A stretch of 64,000 nt of DNA, taken from the NCBI GenBank assembly GCA_028564705.1, contig JAPXFQ010002100.1, positions 53,363-117,362 on the forward strand, written 5' to 3'. The notes under the pieces were generated by a model. That model worked only from the letters and a program-made list of their open reading frames with translations, searched no databases and had not been told where the DNA came from. The position numbers and the translations under genes were made by a program. Positions 11,801-22,719 of the stretch are shown one piece after another; positions within the stretch are counted from its first letter, which is position 1, and each line of letters starts with the position of its first letter. The stretch is from Apricaphanius iberus. Taxonomy: Eukaryota; Chordata; Actinopteri; Cyprinodontiformes; Aphaniidae.

Positions 11801-13151
11801 TTAATCTCCTCCTGTTTGGTTTCTTCTTTAACTTCAGGTTTGGTTGTAGATCCTCTTATTTCGCCCATGTGGTAACCATGTGGTAACTATGTGGTAACCA
11901 AACACATACAGAAAACGATGTGCAGAAAATCAGACAGGCGGATCCGAGATTCTTCACGCCACTTCTGATCTATTTCTCGGTAAAATGATGATAGGCAGTC
12001 ATGTTAAAGTTTTATACGTAAATATCTGAGTAAAAATCTAATCTGCTTTTGGGGTTTATTAAACGTAATAATGGCAAATTCTTTACAGATATAGAAAGTT
12101 ACAATTCACCTGAAAAATGGTACAAATTATGGCGAAAATTTTCTGACACATTTATTGAAATAAAAAAATGTATCAGGGGGCCAGAGGCTTAAATTAACGT
12201 TGGCGATGCATAGAATCCAGCGCACTGCTGCTTTTTACAAGATGTCAATCAAAAGTCTTGGCCAAGTGTCCTCTTTTTGGAAATGAAAATTTGGTCACCC
12301 GATTACTAAGTCTGTATTATATTTGATTTATGTGAAGTTTAACACACAATGGTAAATTTATTCATATATTTTGTTTAGTTCTACCTGCATTTGTTATTTT
12401 TCATATCAGACCTCACATACATTGTGAATGTGATTGTAGAGTTAAAAATCTTAGTTGATGTGAACATTTGTCTTGTTTCCCTGGATGGTGAAGCTAATGT
12501 GAAGATTTTTCCGTATTTATGCTGCAGCAGAGTCCTTCAAGATAAACTATCCTTTTCTTTACAACCTCATTCCTCATATAGAGTCAAAGACATTTGATTT
12601 CTTCATAACCTGATTAGGTTGTCTCTCCTTTGTGTTTTGGAATGTTTTTTTAAAGACAAGTTTGACAGTTTGCTGCTGTTTATTAACATGCTATTTGAAA
12701 ATGTCGTTATTTTATCGTTTGGTGATGTCGCCCGTGTTTTCTCCCTCCACATGTGCTTTCCATCAAAGTTACACTTCATTTATTGCATGCTGGCTTTCTG
12801 GTTCTGCTGCTCAGCAAATGCTGACGTGCTGATTGTGCTTCTCAGACCTCATGAACAAAGGTGAAGAGGCGAGAGCAATGTGTACGTGCACAGCCACATG
12901 CACGCCTGCTGCATAAAGCAGAATGTAATCACAAATCATCGTGGTTTTAGATGGGAATGTCTGCATCTCTGATTCAAATGCTTACCTGCAAACACACAAG
13001 CGGTGACTACAGCTGTCTTCTAGGAACAGCAATCATTTAGTTAAAGCTGCTAATAAGCAGACCTGTAAATAAAAACCAGGCGGAAAGTCGTCCCAGGATC
13101 AGCTTACGTCCTGTAGCTGCAGCACAGACCATAAAAGCATGAAACCAGTCA
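11801..13151. other. Intergenic DNA, no gene seen
   Basis: A+T-rich, with short overlapping frames at 12391-12864 that lack recognisable domains. A short triplication of GTGGTAAC lies at about 11870-11900. Confidence 0.45.
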
Positions 13152-13159
13152 TCTGTTTG

Positions 13160-14022
13160 TAGGGCTGCACGATTCTGCACGACATAGATTTTTATTGCAC
13201 TCATAACCTGCAAATAAACTTTTGTAACAGTTTTAACTGAAAATAAAAATACATTTATCTCTTGATTTTCTTAAATACACAATCTTTGTAGTTTTAACAA
13301 TAATAAAATATGAACAATATACTTTCTACGTTTAAAGTGATGGGAGAGGTAGGTAATATGTCTGTTTCTTAAAATGTAAACCACAATAAAAAAAATGAAA
13401 AAAACATTTAACATGACAACATGATAGTTGACCATGGCAGGATCACAACAGAGAATATAGTCCTTTTTTTATGCAGTTTTTTGCCAAGAACACGAGCTCC
13501 GTCATACTGCACTTTATGGTGATGTTTAAGGTGGTTGTACAAGTTCGTGGCGTTACCTCGTGGTGCTGCTACTATGGCAACACACTGCTTGCAAGTTGCA
13601 TCTTTTAGATTTTCGTCGTCTTCTTTGAAACCAAAAAACTTCCAAATCACGGAATGAGAACCCATTTTTGGAATTAACGTCACTGTGGGGTTGTCATTCG
13701 CACCACCGTCGGGAAGGTTTTCCTCTGCTGCTCACATTTACGGCTTTTTTCCTTCAGTCAGCTTCTCTCACATGCTCTCGTTGTTCATTTCCTGCCGGCT
13801 GCGTTCTGCGTCACGTGGTATAAGGCTCCGCAGTTCTCATTTGTTGAGGGAGAGAGGGAGCGCTTGTTTTCATTCAGATTATGTCCCGGTTTGAAACGCG
13901 GTACAATGGTCGTCTTCTTTTTTTCTCTTTTTCTTTAATTTAATCGTTGTCATTTCAGAACGAGATTGCATACAAGCATGAATCAAGATCGCGATTTTTT
14001 AACAATTAATTGTGCAGCCCTA
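13160..14022 (-). mobile_element. Non-autonomous hAT-type element with 8-bp target duplication
   Basis: The element starts TAGGGCTGCAC and ends GTGCAGCCCTA, a perfect inverted terminal match. It is flanked on both sides by the same eight bases TCTGTTTG (13152-13159 and 14023-14030). The 8-bp duplication and the TIR type are those of hAT transposons. At 863 bp it keeps only the DNA-binding start of a transposase (see 13408-13683) and lacks the catalytic domain. It would therefore need a transposase supplied elsewhere. Confidence 0.9.
13408..13683 (-). pseudogene. BED zinc-finger fragment of a hAT transposase
   Basis: This 91-codon frame contains a BED-type zinc finger: an aromatic start VIWKFFGF (residues 12-19), C31-x2-C34, and H51 and H56 in NHLKHHHK. 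BED fingers bind DNA and form the amino end of many hAT transposases and of domesticated ZBED proteins. The residues after about 70 look unlike the family. The dimerisation and catalytic parts are absent, which points to an internal deletion. The frame lies wholly inside the element at 13160-14022. Confidence 0.75.
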
Positions 14023-14088
14023 TCTGTTTGGCTCAAATATTGAAAATAAACCAGTCAGTTTCATTCAAACTGTCAGCTCTGAGTTGCT

Positions 14089-14092
<4 letters not shown>

Positions 14093-14159
<67 letters not shown>
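14093..14159. repeat. (TA)n microsatellite
   Basis: About 33 uninterrupted TA units. Such runs are length-variable and can extrude as cruciforms. Confidence 0.97.
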
Positions 14160-14161
<2 letters not shown>

Positions 14162-15469
14162 CAGCATAATAAATTTCAATATTAAGGCAATATTAACAAA
14201 TATCGTATTACCAACTGACATGCTAGTTACTTTGTTGTTTTGGCTAGCAAGCTTGTAAAACCGTCAGTACACTTGTTCAGATACGCTCCATAGAGATTCG
14301 TTTTTACAACAGTGACGTTACACCGCAAGCCTTGGGAGGGCGCCAGAGGGACAATATCTGCAAAGTTGCGATGTGCGTCCTTAACTCTTGGAGCTTGCAG
14401 TCTACACAGTGACCACAATGGTTTCTATTTGCCGCTGGACGCTGTAAATGATAATTTTTGAATTTCTATTTCTTTTTTGAATTTCCTTTTCTATTTAACG
14501 CCCAACTCTGTGATGAAGTAAACAAATATTGCGCCATACTGTGTTCTAGTCCTAATAGAGAAAATCCTAACCTTATTATGGATGCTAGTATCTGATCTAC
14601 TGTCCATCCTCTTTCAACAGCAGGAGAACATGGATCCAGAGAACTACTAACACGAAAGCTTTGAAATAAAACTCATTTGAAGCCAGATTTGTAGTTTTTT
14701 GTGTTTCTCTGGCAATGTTACAGCGTCAGCACTGGGCCTGGCATTGGTACTATAGCAGTTTGGAACCGTGTAGACATTTTTTATCATTGTGGAGCCTCTT
14801 GTACAGATTATGTTTTTGAAACTATACCTGTTTTGTCTCCATATAAACAGCCTACAGAAAGGCGAACTGAGAAATGAAGGAACTACAAACCAAGGGGAAA
14901 AAACCCGACAGCAATCCAAGAGAATAAACTCAAATGTGCAAAGAACAGAACAGAAGAACAAACCAAGAATCTAAACAGAGAAATGAACCAATATGGCAAC
15001 AACTGAATGGATACGACAACTAAAAAAGTAACAAAACTAAAACACAAACACCTTCATTTTCACAGGTGTTTGAGCAAACGTCTACAGCTGAAGATGTTTT
15101 ACATGTTTTACCAGAAGCTGGCAGTAGCAGACGTCAGGTCAGCAGGTAGGTGCAGCGTTTGAAATGCAGAGCGCAGCAGGAGTTGTTGCGGCCTAAATAG
15201 ACCAGACAGATTGTTCTGGTATGCGTGATACGATGTGCAGAGTTTAAAAAAGGTCATGGGAGAAGCGGCAGCAGGGATCCTGCACCAAGCTTTCGGGCAC
15301 TGCCTCATTAAACACAACAAGAAGTCTTTAAATGAGGACTTATTTTTTTATTACAAGACAGAATGTGATTACTGTCTGTCCTAAAGAGTAAAGAAATCAC
15401 TTCTAAAGAACTTCTCTGAGAAAACGAAGTAGGCTGAGATATTAGAAACAGCAACACATCATGCCTTAA
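14160..15469. other. Intergenic DNA, no gene seen
   Basis: Short frames on both strands at 14647-14974 overlap each other and show no domain. Nothing else recognisable. Confidence 0.45.
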
Positions 15470-15735
15470 AGAAAATTGGTTCAGGAACAGTTGAGAAACA
15501 AAATCACTGACACCTATCAGTCTGGTAGGGGCTATAAAGCCATTTCTAAGGTTTTGGGAATACAGAGAGTAACGGGTAGGACCATTATCCATCACTGTAG
15601 AACACACGGACCAGTGAAGAACCTTCCCAGAAGAGGCAGACCTACGAGACTTCTCCAGGAGCTCATCAGCGAGTGATTCAGGAGGTCCAGAAGAACCGAG
15701 ACCATCGGAAGCTCTGCAGGCCTCACTGCCTCCCT
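15470..15735 (+). pseudogene. Tc1-like transposase amino-terminal fragment
   Basis: The frame reads KITDTYQSGRGYKAISKVLG (helix-turn-helix), then IHHCRTHGPVKNLPRRGRPTR. This matches the paired-like DNA-binding domain and GRPR-type hook of fish Tc1 transposases. The frame stops at about 15676; a second frame (QEVQKNRDHRKLCRPHCLP) continues briefly, as expected after a frameshift. The catalytic part is missing. Confidence 0.8.
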
Positions 15736-16109
15736 TAAATATGCAGCTCACCATTTTTAGTCCAATAAATAGATCCATCTCAAACAAAAACACTAATTTC
15801 ACATCCATAAGGGGCCGATTAAAGTCATGCAATAGAGTAGTTAGTCCAGGGCTGATAAAAATGTAAAATAAATCTACCTTTGAAATGTGTACTCCACATT
15901 TGTAGTTCTTTTCCACTGAATGTCCATTTGTGATGATGTCACCTCCACCTGCAAACTGTGCGTGCTCAGAAACAAAAAAATGAAACTACATCCAGGTTAT
16001 TTGCTTCCGTGGGGTACATCCTGCTACCAACGGCTGATGGTAGCTACGTGACTCAAACAAATCACGGGCCACAATTCTGATGACCTGCCCTTCAAATAGC
16101 TAATGAAAT
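15736..16109. other. Intergenic DNA, no gene seen
   Basis: A 202-codon minus-strand frame (15308-15916) covers this stretch and runs antisense to the Tc1 fragment. It has no recognisable domain and is probably fortuitous. Confidence 0.4.
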
Positions 16110-16640
16110 GCTGTAATCAGAATCAGAATCAGCTTTAATGGCCAAGTATGACACATACAAGTATGATGCATACAAGGAATTTACAGATACAGTACAACCT
16201 GTCCAAGATCATTACAAACAACAACAACAACAAACAGATCCAGGTCACTGTTGGGCATGCAGCCACCAAGCGGCGCTCCCGTTTATGAAACATAGAGAAG
16301 TAAACATTTGGTAGGGGAGGGTTCCACGGTGAGTGGGAAAAAACGCTCAACTGTGTTGTGGGTCCGTACAGCACTCACAACGCAGGTGATAGAAAAAACC
16401 ACACCAACAAACATTTAAGCACATATTCAGACATTAACAATGACACATCAGGAAGGATGGGCAGGTATGAGCTCCAGTCCACAGGGTAACGCGCTGCCAT
16501 CGAGGCGCGCTGTTATCCAGCTTCCTGTTGCAGGAGAGAAAATGAGGATACAGCGAGACGGTGTGTGTGAATGTGAGTGTGTGTAACCATGTCAATGTGT
16601 GCGTCAGTAGATGCACGTGTACGGGGGAGAGGAGACTCTG
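16110..16640 (-). mobile_element. Teleost interspersed repeat beginning (AATCAG)n
   Basis: It opens with AATCAGAATCAGAATCAGC followed by TTTAATGGCCAAGTATG, the reversed 3' end of an abundant fish retrotransposon-type repeat. It continues at least to the CACAACGCAGGTGATAG region, probably further. No coding sequence remains. Confidence 0.5.
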
Positions 16641-16856
16641 TTGAAATTATTCTCAGGGACATTTGATAAGAACCAGGTTGAAGGTCTTCATGGGAGCCAA
16701 AATATAAATTGTTTGGATTTCAGGGAGATATCAAATATTCCTTTCTGCCCCTTCAGTCTGTCAGTGGTTTCTTTTTTAGTCTAATTCAGCCAAATTGTAG
16801 TTCAAATTAAAGTTCCAAATCCAAATTAATTCCCAGATTAATAGTTCCAAATCCAA
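16641..16856. other. Sequence downstream of the 164-codon frame
   Basis: A short direct repeat of AGTTCCAAATCCAA/TTAATT words lies at 16800-16860, just after the stop codon of the minus-strand frame. I found no poly(A) signal I could be sure of. Confidence 0.4.
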
Positions 16857-17351
16857 TTAATTTCCAGTTGCCCCAATCCGCACCGACAGTTTCTCCAAGT
16901 CCGATGACAAATTGCGGATGAGTCCCAGAGCGCCGGCCAGATCGCCTCTTACAGCGTCTGTTCTGCGTCCCAGCTCCCCCAGCATTTGGTTCTGAGTCCC
17001 ATCAGTACGAATCAACGCATCCAGCTGTTCCTTCAGCCGTCCAATCGCTTCCAGAACAGTAACCAATCTCGACCGTGTTTCAGATCTTTGTTGCTCTATT
17101 TTACGGTAGTTCCAGTAACTGCCCATTCCAATCAGCAGAAACCCGATCACCATGATTGCGAATAGATATATATCTTCAGCATCCTCGTTGGAGAGTATTG
17201 ACAGACACAGGGGCTGGAACTTTGTCCAAGCGTCCAGCACGTAGCCCGCCGGATACGTCTCCGCAGGACACCCCGGTTGACCCTTACCGGTGCTTCGTAG
17301 AGTTGAGTAGATTTTATCAATAGCATTCAGAGACCAGCTGACCATTTCCAT
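16857..17351 (-). CDS. Unrecognised intact frame: membrane helix plus coiled coil, 164 residues
   Basis: I do not recognise this protein. The frame is uninterrupted, more G+C-rich than its surroundings, and starts at GCGAAGATGG, a good vertebrate start context. The predicted product has a short amino part with Cys28 and Cys49, then a strongly hydrophobic segment at about 61-80 (IYLFAIMVIGFLLIGMGSYW). A basic patch NYRK follows, then a charged, heptad-like helix from about 85 to 157 (for example LEAIGRLKEQLDALI). That suggests a single-pass membrane protein with a coiled coil. On the minus strand a pyrimidine tract and CAG at 17426 could be a 3' splice site about 75 bases upstream of the start. 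It could be a small cellular gene, an exon, or a multicopy frame carried by an unrecognised mobile element. Confidence 0.45.
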   Translation of the reverse strand: MEMVSWSLNAIDKIYSTLRSTGKGQPGCPAETYPAGYVLDAWTKFQPLCLSILSNEDAEDIYLFAIMVIGFLLIGMGSYWNYRKIEQQRSETRSRLVTVLEAIGRLKEQLDALIRTDGTQNQMLGELGRRTDAVRGDLAGALGLIRNLSSDLEKLSVRIGATGN

Positions 17352-17769
17352 CTTCGCTTATTCAGTTTGGTTTCGGAGAAAAATTGCCAAAAGATACTCC
17401 AGATAGAGGCACAGGATACAGAGAGCTGTGGGATAAGACACAGGAGGAGGAGGGAGGGAAAAAAGCGACCGTCCTCGCTGAGAGCTGAGCAGAGAGGCCC
17501 GTAGATAAACGTAGATATATGACATGGTGGGGAGCGTAGAATTGCGTAGGGACGTGAGATAGTTGCACACCAGTGACTTACGGCTTCACAAACCGATCTA
17601 AACATCCGTAGTTATCAAAATACAACATTAAAGGAAGCCGTGGGGATTGATCTGAAAAGAGAAAGTAATGATTCTGACCGTGTTTTTTTTACCCAGGAGT
17701 TGACACATAGGGCACACTTGTGGGGACCTTTGACCTGAGACTAGAAAAATGTGTGCAAGGTATTCATTT
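17352..17769. other. Upstream of the 164-codon frame; pyrimidine-rich on the minus strand
   Basis: Several overlapping minus-strand frames (about 17327-17605) come from a pyrimidine-rich stretch and look fortuitous. The same stretch contains the possible splice acceptor at 17426. No recognised promoter. Confidence 0.4.
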
Positions 17770-18450
17770 TAGGGTTTATTGCTGTCAAATTTGGTGTGGG
17801 TAAAGGTAATAATTCAGGCTTTAGATCCACAGTTTGTTTTAGGTCACCACGTCATTCTAAAGCCACTTTTACAGCATGTATTCTTAGAATTTGTTCTGGT
17901 CTTGTTAGATCTCAGTGCTGCTTTTGACACAGTCGATCATAATATTCTCTTAGAAAGGCTCGAACATGTTGTAGGGATAAAGGGAACAGCACTAGGCTGG
18001 TTTAAATCATATCTGTCCAACAGATTCCAGTTTGTTCATGTCAATTATGAATCTTCTTCACACTCAAGGGTTACTTGTGGAGTACCACAGGGTTCTGTGC
18101 TTGGACCGATTCTCCTTACTATATATATGCTTCCAATCGGTAAAATAATTAGACAACAAGGAATAAATTTCCACAGTTATGCTGATGATACTCAATTATA
18201 TTTATGCATAAAACCTGATGAAACCAATCAGTTAGGTAGATTACAAGCATGTCTGGAAGACATAAAAACCTGCATGACTCTGAATTTTCTACTTTTAAAT
18301 TCAGACAGACAGAAGTTGTCGTCTTTGGACCAGAACCTTTAAAAGGAAACTGCTAAATCAATCACTTCATCTCGATGGCATTAATTTGGCCTCTGGTAAA
18401 AATGTAAAGAACCTCGGTTTAATTTTTGACCAAGACAACCTGGTTAAATG
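17770..18450 (+). pseudogene. Rex1-like LINE reverse-transcriptase fragment
   Basis: The 187-codon frame carries the order of motifs of a non-LTR reverse transcriptase: LLDLSAAFDTVDHNILLERL (finger/palm, first catalytic Asp), GVPQGSVLGPILLTIYMLPI, and HSYADDTQLYL with the catalytic YADD. The wording matches fish Rex1/CR1-type LINEs. The frame breaks near 18310; further reading gives LNHSLHLDGINLASGKNVK and LGLIFDQD in another frame, so a frameshift has occurred. Both the endonuclease and the 3' end are missing, making this a dead internal fragment. Confidence 0.88.
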
Positions 18451-18660
18451 AAGGAGTTATGGGGCAGATAATTCCTTATTATAGGCTGCAAGTCTCCTGC
18501 CCTGATTGACTCCAATTATATGGATATAAGCTGATCAGACTGGATGTAAACTTCTCCTGATGGACTCCAAGTGGCTCCAAACTTGTCTGGTTGAGGTCAT
18601 GAACGTAATATTTGCCTAAAATAAGATCCGAGTTGACGAAAAAAAAAAACTTTTACTTTA
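18450..18660. repeat. Unnamed dispersed repeat family, copy 1
   Basis: It shares GGGGCAGATAATTCCTTATT and the CTCCAAGTGGCTCCAAACTT block with the reverse complement of 45655-45805. It also shares GAACGTAATATTTGC with about 46930-46950. The copies overlap only partly, so the family seems longer than any copy here. No protein. Confidence 0.6.
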
Positions 18661-21194
18661 AAAGTGGATCAGAGTCATGTCATTGTCAGGATGGAACCGA
18701 CTGGTTCTGTTCTGTTTTATGTTCCGACAGGTTCGGACTTTGCTTTTAAACAACTCTGTGAGCGAATCAGAACTTCTGAGAATATGCAGTAAAAATGTGA
18801 AAAACTAACACAGCGACCTTGAGATTTCGCCGTTTTTACAGTTAGTGCCAAGATCCTACTCACGTTAACGTTTGCAGACTTATGGGTCATGTCTTTGTCA
18901 GGATGGAACCGACTGGTTCCACTCAGAACGCTGGACTTTATTACCATAAATTATGTGCGAATACACCAGCTAATTATTTTCAAGCTTCTCTTAGTGCTGC
19001 AAAGTCTCAGTGTAGTAAAGTTGCTAAATCCCCGAGTGTGAAAGAAATTGGGAAATGAAGTGAGACGTGAGGATGAAGAGGGGAGTGTAATGGGAGGGGA
19101 AATGAGGAGGAAGGATATGTGGAGGGATATTCCAGCGTAAAGCTTCTTACCATGAAGCATTTAGAGCTTAAGGAAGGCGGTGGAAGGTCGGTGAGAAGCG
19201 GAGAGGAAGGACGCTTGTGGGTGTGTTTGCTCCTTTCTCCGGCTAAATGTCACAGCTGAGACTGGAGCTTTTACCCAAATGAAACCAGGAGCATTGTGTC
19301 TGTGTCGTGTTTCCGCTCTAATCATCTCCCATGCCTCTGCAGCGACTCAGGTTCCTGTTTTCACATTCACAGAATGTGTAGTAGCTTCATCGACTATTGA
19401 AACGGGAAACTCAGCGGTGATAGCAATATGCCAGCGGTGGCGTCAGTGGGGGGTTGGGGGGGTGTAGTTTGGGTGTTGGGTTCGTTTCTGCCCCTCTGAA
19501 GGCAAACCGTTTTACTTTACTGATCAATTAAGCCGAAGATAAAATCAAAAACTGTTGCAAGAACACAGAGTAAACACTTTAGTATGCTCAGAAGTCAGAT
19601 GTTGTCCACCATCATCTCCATCAATTCAATTTTACTTCATCAATTCTGCACTGGGTGGATAATTAAAGGGAGGCCGGCTGTCAGAAGTGTTTCATGTCAA
19701 ACTATTTGCAGAGATTTAATTGCACACTGAATCAATTTTCTGCGCTGATGTTAAGTGATAGTGACTTCCCCCTTACTGGACTGTTTCCACCGGTCGCCTC
19801 CTGACAGAATGTGCTCCCCTAACATGACAGATGCCTCAGCAGAGAAGCAGCATATCGCTCTATATTCTTCAGTCGGTTGTTTGTTTGCGATGCAGGATGA
19901 ACACAGCTTCATTCTCTGTGACGGGTTTGGTTTGTGCCTGCTTTTGCAGCTTGTTGTAACACTCAGATGTTTAAAATCAAGAAGATAAATCTTAGCATCA
20001 GCCACACATGAATTGAGTGAAAATAAAAAGCGGGTTTTTAATAGCAAGGGTTAAAAAAAGAAAAAGGCACAATTTGACTTCAACCAGTAAAAACTGTAAC
20101 GTCTTCTAATGTACTCGAACTGATACTTAAAAAGTGGAAACTGCAATAATTTCACAGAAAAGTTTTGTGGCAATTTTAAAATTAAGAGCTGTTATATATA
20201 GCTGGGGTCTCTTTGGAAAAAAAACACTCACAGAAAAGTGAAAATATGTTTAAGTGCAATTGTTTCCCGCTTATATAATTTTTAATACAGAGGAAAAGAT
20301 ACAATTTTGTGTTCGCTTATTAAAATGTATAAAATTTATCCTAAAAAAATAGTCTTAGAATTGTGTGGTGACTCTAAAAACATTGTGGGTCTAAAGTGTG
20401 ATTTATTACCTTTATGAACCAGAAACATGACAGCAATAAACAAAACAAAAAAACGAGCATTTTACATCATATATGATAAACAAAAGGTCAAATGTGCCCA
20501 AAAAAGCATCAATCTGCTATTTCCTTCTGATTAAAAAAACCTCCCAAAATCACCACTGTCTTGTCTCAAACAAAGTTCCACAGCTTCCACCATGTTGTAT
20601 AATAACAATAAAGTGTGTTTTGACCCAGCACTCAAAGGGTTACTTACTGTGCGTAACGGTGTGATGTTTGGATAAGCTTCTTTACGCGGGCCGTTTCCAA
20701 TCGCAAAGATAAAGTCCAACCCCTCAGGTGAACTATTGCCGTTTCAGCATTCCATTGATTGTTCTCAGCTGCGACCGGTTTGAAGCACATACTAGAGATT
20801 AGGGATGGTACTTGTTAGCTATCAGTAAATAGCTGACGATTTTGCCACAGAAGACCAGATTAACCTGTCAGCTATTGGATCAAGTAAGTTATGAGTCATA
20901 AGCTAAACCCTTCAGGCATGGGCAGTGTGATTTGTATCCACATGGTATAAGAATCTTAGATAAAAAACACAGAGAAATGTACTCCTGGGGAGGGAAATTT
21001 ATTGAATTTCAGGGCAGATTATGCTGGACTGTGGATGTATGACTTGTTGTGGGGCAACAATGTTATTGGAGAACATGAAATAGAAACACTGTGTTTGTTC
21101 GATATGGATCTGATTTGTGAGAGACAGCAGACTGCAAAATGTGCATAATTCTTCTTCTGAGGGACTTATGATTGTGTACTTTATTGGCATATCC
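18661..21194. other. Intergenic DNA, no gene seen
   Basis: A roughly 35-bp direct repeat containing CAGGATGGAACCGACTGGTT occurs at about 18687 and 18898. Purine- and G-rich stretches lie near 19060-19110 and 19440-19465. No frame here has a recognisable domain. Confidence 0.45.
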
Positions 21195-21308
21195 ATCCAT
21201 TCATCCATTTTCTGAACCGCTTAGTCCTAAAGGGGTCGCGGCGGGGCTGGTGCCTATCTCCAAGCGGGCGAGAGGCAGGGTCTAACCTGGACAGGTCACC
21301 AGTCCATC
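21195..21308 (-). mobile_element. LINE/SINE-type 3' tail with (ATCC)n, truncated
   Basis: The pattern CATCCATTCATCCATTTTCT, then AACCGCTTAG and GGGGTCGCGG, through CCATCACAGGGCC is the reversed 3' end of a very common fish retroposon. A fuller copy is at 53341-53585. It is cut short on the right, where a different repeat begins. Confidence 0.65.
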
Positions 21309-21311
21309 ACA

Positions 21312-21712
21312 GGGCCATGACTTTAAATATCAGTTTTAAAATACACAGGCGCGGGTCCTCTTTTCAGGGGAAAGCCGTATTAGATGACGTCTTTACTTCT
21401 ACAAGAACCCGGACGGACAAAGCGCACGGAACACGCCCGCTATTAAAACATTGATTTCCCCTCAAAATGCTAAAAAGTTTCTCCATAAATACATTTTTAC
21501 ATCTTTGCTAGTTCCAAGCGATGAAAGAGAAACTGATGTGCTCGTCATGTTGCTGCAAATAGATCATTCTCAGGGAATTGAGCGTTTGAAAACAGCACTA
21601 ATTGGACCTCTGCTGTTGAGTTTCTTACTCGACGACAAAGATTACGCATGCTTGTGCTAATTTTGGTATGCACTACCCCCTACTGGCCGAAAATTACACA
21701 CTGTGCCTTTAA
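21312..21712. mobile_element. TTAA-ended repeat, copy 1 (left end missing)
   Basis: It is closely similar over about 400 bp to 43200-43597. The right end, read inward, is TTAAAGGCACAGTGTGTAAT, and copy 2 has the same end next to TTAA. TTAA target duplication is the mark of piggyBac-type transposons. A chance or relic frame (21451-21660) reads SPQNAKKFLHKYIFTSLLVP and is kept largely intact in both copies. Confidence 0.6.
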
Positions 21713-21793
21713 GGATCCATTTTATAAACTAGGAGCTTCAATTTCTAAACGGATGAAATAAGCAAATTGCATTTCATTTTAACAGTTTTTAAT

Positions 21794-22719
21794 TTTATTT
21801 TACACAACATAACAACACAGTACATGTTGTCTTTTTCTGTACAGAAGCTTTCTGGGAGCTTGTGACCAACACGGGCTAAAGAATACCAATGTCAGTGAAA
21901 AGCTCACAAGATAATCACCTTTTCTTTTCCTTTCTTCCCTTTAAAAATAACAATTTCATAAGAGGTCCAATAAAATGTTCTTCAGTTTGTTGCTTCTTGT
22001 CTTTATATGTCCAGGAAATGTCCGTAGTCCCCGGTAGGTAAGAAAGGCTATGTGTGAAATCCGTCTCTTCCTTCGGTAAATCCGATTCCTCCGAAGCCCG
22101 TGTTTGTGGAGCTGTGGTGAAGTCATAAATCCAGTTCTGGTATCTGCTAGAGAGGGTCTGTTAGTGCAAAAAAAGGCACCGACTGCTGTTCTCTTGCCAC
22201 AAAATGAATGAACATTGTATGCAAGGGTGCAGCTGTTAAAAATGATGTGCTTTTCTTCTTGCTGTATGGGCCTCCATCTTCTTCTTTCCTTTTTTTCCCT
22301 TTTGTGACATTTTCAGATAAGGTGAATGTGAATTCAGAAATGACGTGGCAAGCTCATTGTCTTGTTTTTTTTCCCTCTTGTGCTATAAAGTGGATCCAGT
22401 AAGACAACTCGAACGCTACGACACAAGGCATGTTATCCAATTACCAAAGGATAATGACAAAGTGGAGAACTGTAAACTGAATACAAAATATGTGGAGGAA
22501 CATGATGAAAGGAATGGGAGAAAGAAAAAGAGGTAAAAAAGGAATTCATCCAGAAAACATGTCCAATCACTTCAATCGCACCTAAAAACAGGAGGTAAAC
22601 GGACGTCCAAAACGCCTGAACATGAAAAACAAACAATCCAAACGCACCACAAACACACAACCAGTTGGACAAGTATGAGTAAACTAAAGTTTATCTGATG
22701 GTCGCTGCCTTGTTCCAGT
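21794..22719 (-). other. lrfn5: Probable 3' untranslated region of lrfn5
   Basis: This stretch follows the lrfn5 stop codon on the minus strand and contains no supported frame. A minus-strand AATAAA lies at 21794-21799 and is the first good candidate poly(A) signal, giving a UTR of about 0.9 kb. The end is inferred; a nearer or more distant site could be used. Confidence 0.45.

Noticed and set aside
15308..15916. 202-codon minus-strand frame
   Set aside because: Runs antisense to a Tc1 transposase fragment; no family resemblance, so treated as fortuitous.
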